Below are positions 6,087-6,268 of a stretch of DNA of 6,268 bases, piece by piece. The stretch's first letter is position 1, and each line of letters begins with the position of its first letter. A program made the translations under genes and the position numbers. This DNA comes from an uncultured Oscillospiraceae bacterium (GTDB lineage Bacteria; Bacillota; Clostridia; Oscillospirales; Oscillospiraceae), in the NCBI GenBank assembly GCA_934661135.1, contig CAKUJA010000108.1, forward strand, positions 1 through 6,268, read 5' to 3'. Under the pieces are notes generated by a model. That model did no database searches, had not been told where the DNA came from, and was given only the letters and a program-made list of their open reading frames with translations.

Positions 6087-6093
6087 ATAGAAT

Positions 6094-6100
6094 TCCTTCT
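6094..6100 (-). promoter_or_regulatory. Ribosome binding site that fixes the GTG start of tsaC
   Basis: AGAAGGA sits 7 nt before GTG (6086-6084). An ATG at 6088-6086 overlaps the GTG in another frame and is followed at once by TGA, so it cannot start a protein. The site therefore supports the GTG and argues against the upstream ATG at 6227. Confidence 0.75.
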
Positions 6101-6108
6101 TATGATTT

Positions 6109-6137
6109 TTTATAGATGAACTTCTTGCAGAAGCAGA
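6109..6137 (-). promoter_or_regulatory. Weak candidate promoter of the tsaC-coaE-aminopeptidase operon
   Basis: TATAAA (6114-6109) is a fair -10 in an AT-rich patch directly before the tsaC ribosome binding site. The hexamer 17 nt upstream, TCTGCT (6137-6132), is a poor -35. Transcription would start near 6102, giving a very short leader of about 16 nt. The operon could equally be driven from beyond the right edge. Confidence 0.25.
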
Positions 6138-6157
6138 CGGATGAGGGTCTGGGAGCA

Positions 6158-6178
6158 GTTGCAATGCATCATTGCAAC
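6158..6178. repeat. Perfect 9-bp inverted repeat GTTGCAATG / CATTGCAAC
   Basis: GTTGCAATG (6158-6166) and CATTGCAAC (6170-6178) are exact reverse complements around CAT. There is no T-run on either strand, so it is not a terminator. It could be a protein-binding palindrome or part of the repeat cluster. Confidence 0.6.
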
Positions 6179-6203
6179 CTCCGATCTTCCACCGCACCCG
6201 TAG

Positions 6204-6225
6204 GGGCGGACGACCCTGTCCGCCC
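6204..6225. repeat. Perfect 8-bp inverted repeat GGGCGGAC / GTCCGCCC
   Basis: GGGCGGAC (6204-6211) and GTCCGCCC (6218-6225) are exact reverse complements around a 6-nt loop. Flanked by CCGTAG on the left, it looks like the GTAGGGGCGGA-type intergenic repeat common in gut Clostridia. No T-run follows on either strand. Confidence 0.6.
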
Positions 6226-6245
6226 ATCCCCGCCGCAGCGGATTG

Positions 6246-6264
6246 CCTTCCCCTCCGGGGAAGG
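6246..6264. repeat. Perfect 8-bp inverted repeat CCTTCCCC / GGGGAAGG
   Basis: CCTTCCCC (6246-6253) and GGGGAAGG (6257-6264) pair exactly around TCC. The flanks GATTG and TGTC look like the start of a longer dispersed repeat cut off by the window edge. Confidence 0.55.
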
Positions 6265-6268
6265 TGTC

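Larger units (their letters stand above)
6120..6268. repeat. Cluster of intergenic inverted repeats upstream of tsaC
   Basis: This stretch carries no credible gene. It consists of several small inverted repeats in quick succession: a 5-bp stem CTTCT/AGAAG (6121-6133) and the three longer ones listed separately. GACGGATGAGGG (6137-6147 region) and GATTGCCTTCCCCTCC (6241-6256) resemble pieces of dispersed intergenic repeats I associate with gut Oscillospiraceae. Family membership is from memory and cannot be tested here. The block probably continues past the right edge. Confidence 0.55.

Noticed and set aside
5079..6119. A 346-codon open frame on the plus strand
   Set aside because: It is antisense to the clear Sua5/TsaC gene and is very Arg-rich with no family motif.
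6087..6227. A 47-residue N-terminal extension of tsaC from an ATG at 6227
   Set aside because: The extension reads through hairpin repeats, has no homology to Sua5, and lacks the ribosome binding site seen before GTG 6086.

Overview
The window looks like ordinary chromosome from a GC-rich Clostridia member, most likely of the Oscillospiraceae/Ruminococcaceae type. The pyruvate phosphate dikinase N-terminus is very close to the classical clostridial enzyme, ribosome binding sites are strong and purine-rich, and the ParB-like protein is of the Firmicutes Noc type. The intergenic hairpin repeats also resemble those I remember from gut Firmicutes. The genus cannot be fixed from the sequence alone.

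All six genes lie on the minus strand, so they read from right to left. The right edge (about 6120-6268) holds a cluster of short perfect inverted repeats and no credible gene. Next comes an apparent operon. A Sua5/TsaC-type threonylcarbamoyl-AMP synthase (GTG start at 6086, stop at 5064) is followed after 2 nt by dephospho-CoA kinase coaE (5061-4474). After a further 14 nt comes an M18 aminopeptidase (4459-3071). A 203-nt gap follows, containing a nested-hairpin element (about 2936-3058) and a terminator-like hairpin whose 3' arm is also the ribosome binding site of the next gene. That gene is an M14 zinc peptidase of the gamma-D-glutamyl-diamino-acid endopeptidase type (2867-1947), which ends in a textbook intrinsic terminator (1909-1940).

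The left part has a noc/parB-like gene (1773-961) preceded by two near-identical palindromic sites set 32 bp apart. A 233-nt AT-rich gap with a good extended -10 promoter then leads into ppdK (start at 727), which runs off the left edge with 242 codons visible.

The genes are mostly housekeeping: tRNA t6A modification, CoA synthesis, peptide turnover, chromosome organisation and PEP/pyruvate interconversion. The two peptidases suggest cytoplasmic peptide salvage, possibly including muropeptides, but that is inference. I see no CRISPR array, transposase, phage gene, rRNA or tRNA, and no convincing new multi-gene system. The items most worth a second look are non-coding: the fused terminator/ribosome-binding-site hairpin before the M14 gene, the paired operator-like palindromes before noc, and the structured repeat elements in two intergenic gaps.
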